Positions 5,868 through 7,456 of a stretch of DNA of 7,456 bases are shown here, piece by piece. Position 1 is the stretch's first letter; each line of letters opens with the position of its first letter. A program made the translations under genes and the position numbers. The notes below the pieces were generated by a model. That model made no database searches. It saw nothing but the letters and a program-made list of their open reading frames with translations, and was not told the DNA's origin. Source of the stretch: an uncultured Atopobiaceae bacterium (GTDB lineage Bacteria > Actinomycetota > Coriobacteriia > Coriobacteriales > Atopobiaceae). Location of the stretch: positions 1 to 7,456 of the forward strand of contig CAMYZR010000059.1 in NCBI GenBank assembly GCA_947303905.1, read 5' to 3'.

Positions 5868-6806
5868 ATGTCGTTCACCGCGCAGGTAAAAGACGAGCTC
5901 TCTCGCGTGGAAGGGGACTGCCCCAACTGCACCTACGCGCAGCTCTCGGCCATCATCCGCGTGTGCGGGACCCTCTCGTACCGCGGCCCGGGACGCTACA
6001 CCATCCGCGTCTCGACCGAGACCGGTGCGGTCGCGCGCACCATGATCAAGCTCACCCACGAGCTCTTCGACCTCGAGACGCGCCTCACCGTGCGTCACTC
6101 CAACCTGCACAAGACGAGAAACTACCTCATCGAGATCCCGGAGCAGGACGCGCTCGAGGACGACCTGGTGCGTCTGGGCATCCTGGTTCCCGGACGAGGT
6201 CTGGCGACCGGCGCGCCGTCGCATCTGCTCGAGAACCGTTGCTGCCGGTCGGCCTTCGTGCGTGGCGCGTTCATGGCGGGCGGGTTCGTCGCCGATCCGC
6301 GTGGCGACTTCCATCTGGAGATCGCGGTCACCGGAGAGCAGTTTGCCCGCGACATCGTGGACCTCATCGACGAGTGGGGCGTCGTCGCGCGCCTCAACCG
6401 CCGGCGCGGCGCCTATGCCATCTATCTCAAGAGCTTCGACGACGTGGTGCGGCTGCTGAGGGCGATGGGGGCGCAGCGCTCGCCCCGCGCCATCGAGAAC
6501 GTCAGGCACGTGAAGTCGCTCAAGAACGACGTCAACCGACTCGTCAACGCTGAGACGGCAAACCTGTCGCGCACGACCCGCGCGGCCGGAACCCAGATCG
6601 AGCTGATTGCCGAGGCGGAGCGTCTGGTGGGGCTCGCAAAACTACCGCCTGCCGTTCGCGAGTTTTGCGAGTTGCGTCGTGCCTACCCGGAGCTCTCGCT
6701 TGCGGACCTCGGCTCGCTCGCCTCGCCACCAACCAAAAAATCGGGCATGTACCATAGGCTTCTTCGTCTGAAGGCCATCGTGGAGGAGCTCCGGGAGCAG
6801 CGCTAG
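5868..6806 (+). CDS. whiA: WhiA, DNA-binding regulator with LAGLIDADG-like fold
   Basis: This is a 312-residue protein beginning MSFTAQVKDELSRV, the usual WhiA N terminus. Residues about 20-90 form the N-terminal subdomain. A degenerate homing-endonuclease-like core includes RSAFVRGAFMAGGFVADPRG at 127-146, which lacks endonuclease catalytic acids in the family. The C-terminal helix-turn-helix domain spans about 215-305 (NDVNRLVNAETAN, then LSLADLGSLASPPTKKSG and MYHRLLRLKAIVEEL). WhiA is needed for sporulation septation in Streptomyces and affects division in Bacillus; in a non-sporulating organism a cell-cycle or wall role is likelier. The start lies four bases after the rapZ TAG with no SD in reach, suggesting translational coupling. 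An in-frame GTG at 5826 inside rapZ would add 14 residues not typical of the family, and it too lacks an SD. The usual Cys in the VNCE motif is Ala here. Confidence 0.95.
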   Translation: MSFTAQVKDELSRVEGDCPNCTYAQLSAIIRVCGTLSYRGPGRYTIRVSTETGAVARTMIKLTHELFDLETRLTVRHSNLHKTRNYLIEIPEQDALEDDLVRLGILVPGRGLATGAPSHLLENRCCRSAFVRGAFMAGGFVADPRGDFHLEIAVTGEQFARDIVDLIDEWGVVARLNRRRGAYAIYLKSFDDVVRLLRAMGAQRSPRAIENVRHVKSLKNDVNRLVNAETANLSRTTRAAGTQIELIAEAERLVGLAKLPPAVREFCELRRAYPELSLADLGSLASPPTKKSGMYHRLLRLKAIVEELREQR

Positions 6807-6886
6807 CACACTCCGCTCACCGTCTTCGTTTCAACTCTCAGCTACCAAACACGGATTAATTTGCCCACGTCTGGAGACTCGGTACA

Positions 6887-6913
6887 TTGACGTGCCGGAT
6901 TTGGGTGTATGCT
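6887..6913 (+). promoter_or_regulatory. Candidate promoter of gap
   Basis: TTGACG (6887-6892) matches the -35 consensus in five of six positions. TATGCT (6908-6913) is an acceptable -10. The spacer is 15 bases, shorter than the ideal 17. Transcription would start near 6920, leaving a leader of about 60 bases before the gap ATG. A second, weaker pair (TTGGGT 6901, TATGTT 6922, also 15 apart) overlaps it. Confidence 0.5.
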
Positions 6914-6950
6914 GCCATCAGTATGTTGGTTAAGGCCTGTCTCGGGGAAC

Positions 6951-6967
6951 GGCCTCGAGGGGCCTCG
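6951..6967 (+). repeat. GGCCTCG direct repeat in the gap leader
   Basis: GGCCTCG occurs at 6951-6957 and again at 6961-6967, ten bases apart and just before the gap SD. The sequence between them also allows a short CGAG/CTCG hairpin (6956-6959 with 6964-6967). It could influence mRNA structure near the ribosome-binding site, or be chance in GC-rich DNA. Confidence 0.35.
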
Positions 6968-6970
6968 CGA

Positions 6971-6977
6971 AAGGAGA
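6971..6977 (+). promoter_or_regulatory. Shine-Dalgarno of gap
   Basis: AAGGAGA lies four to five bases before the ATG at 6982, a strong site as expected for an abundant glycolytic enzyme. Confidence 0.85.
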
Positions 6978-6981
6978 AAGT

Positions 6982-7456
6982 ATGGCAGTTAAGGTTGCTA
7001 TCAACGGCTTTGGTCGCATCGGTCGCCTGGCTTTCCGTCAGATGTTCGGTCATGAGGGCTCCGAGATCGTCGCTATCAACGACCTCACCTCCCCCAAGAT
7101 GCTCGCCCACCTTCTGAAGTATGACTCCTCCCAGGGCAACTATGCTCGCAACCACACCGTCGTGGCTGGCGAGGACTTCATCGAGGTCGACGGCAAGAAG
7201 ATCACCATCTACGCCAAGGCCAACGCGGCAGAGCTCCCGTGGGGCGAGCTCGACGTCGACGTCGTTCTGGAGTGCACTGGTTTCTACACCTCCAAGGCCA
7301 AGGCCCAGGCTCACATTGACGCCGGCGCCAAGAAGGTCGTCATCTCCGCTCCTGCGGGCAACGATCTTCCCACCATCGTCTTCAACGTCAACCACAACAC
7401 CCTGAAGCCCGAAGACACCGTCATCTCCGCCGCCAGCTGCACCACCAACTGCCTGG
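6982..7456 (+). CDS. gap: Glyceraldehyde-3-phosphate dehydrogenase, type I, 3'-truncated by window edge
   Basis: GAPDH oxidises glyceraldehyde 3-phosphate to 1,3-bisphosphoglycerate with NAD+ and phosphate, in cytoplasmic glycolysis. The visible 158 of about 335 residues hold the Rossmann motif NGFGRIGR (8-15), Asp34 after the second strand (AINDL), which favours NAD over NADP, the ECTGFY segment (97-102) and the active-site SAASCTTNC with catalytic Cys153. The window ends five residues after that cysteine. The ATG is preceded by a strong AAGGAGA. Codon choice shifts from the flanking genes toward GCT, GTT and GGT in the first codons, as is usual for highly expressed genes. In actinobacteria pgk and tpiA commonly follow gap, beyond this window. 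Confidence 0.98.
   Translation, partial: MAVKVAINGFGRIGRLAFRQMFGHEGSEIVAINDLTSPKMLAHLLKYDSSQGNYARNHTVVAGEDFIEVDGKKITIYAKANAAELPWGELDVDVVLECTGFYTSKAKAQAHIDAGAKKVVISAPAGNDLPTIVFNVNHNTLKPEDTVISAASCTTNCL

Noticed and set aside
4904..5932. Minus-strand open frame of 342 codons opposite rapZ
   Set aside because: Antisense to a clear rapZ; no family signature.
6807..6886. Possible terminator after whiA
   Set aside because: I found no stem of useful length followed by a T-run, only very short complementarities. Some read-through into gap cannot be excluded.

Overview
The window looks like chromosomal DNA from a GC-rich actinobacterium. The gene order uvrC ... rapZ, whiA, gap is the classic actinobacterial arrangement: in Streptomyces, uvrC, rapZ, yvcK, whiA and then gap lie close together. 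The GC-rich coding bias also fits. The secreted protein built from choline/glucan-binding-type repeats, and the divergent uvrC, suggest a host-associated Coriobacteriia member (Olsenella/Atopobium/Collinsella-like). That placement is inferred from gene content and sequence style, not from a database match.

Layout. Positions 1-1869 (+) carry uvrC, cut at its 5' end. Ten bases of intergenic sequence containing a good Shine-Dalgarno (SD) lead into a Cys-x5-Arg tyrosine/dual-specificity phosphatase (1879-2670, +), probably in the same transcript. A perfect 13-bp-arm hairpin (2723-2761) lies between this gene and the convergent gene at 2806-4797 (-). That convergent gene encodes a 663-residue secreted protein with a signal peptide, a long acidic segment, about 16 choline-binding-type repeats and a C-terminal transglutaminase-like domain with an intact Cys-His-Asp triad. 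A 145-bp divergent intergenic region follows. Then come rapZ (4943-5863, +), whiA (5868-6806, +, four bases after the rapZ stop) and, after a 175-bp promoter-bearing gap, the first 158 codons of gap (6982 to the window end, glyceraldehyde-3-phosphate dehydrogenase).

How the genes fit together. The uvrC/rapZ/whiA/gap backbone is housekeeping: DNA repair, control of amino-sugar/cell-wall metabolism, a WhiA regulator of division or wall genes, and glycolysis. Two accessory genes, the phosphatase and the wall-binding transglutaminase-like protein, sit between uvrC and rapZ, where other actinobacteria often have none. yvcK, usually between rapZ and whiA, is absent. The most noteworthy items are the secreted repeat/transglutaminase-like protein with its 123-bp repeat period, the missing yvcK with a leaderless-looking rapZ-whiA junction, and a UvrC whose metal-cluster cysteine region is altered. 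I see no mobile element, CRISPR array, tRNA or rRNA, and nothing I would call a wholly new system.
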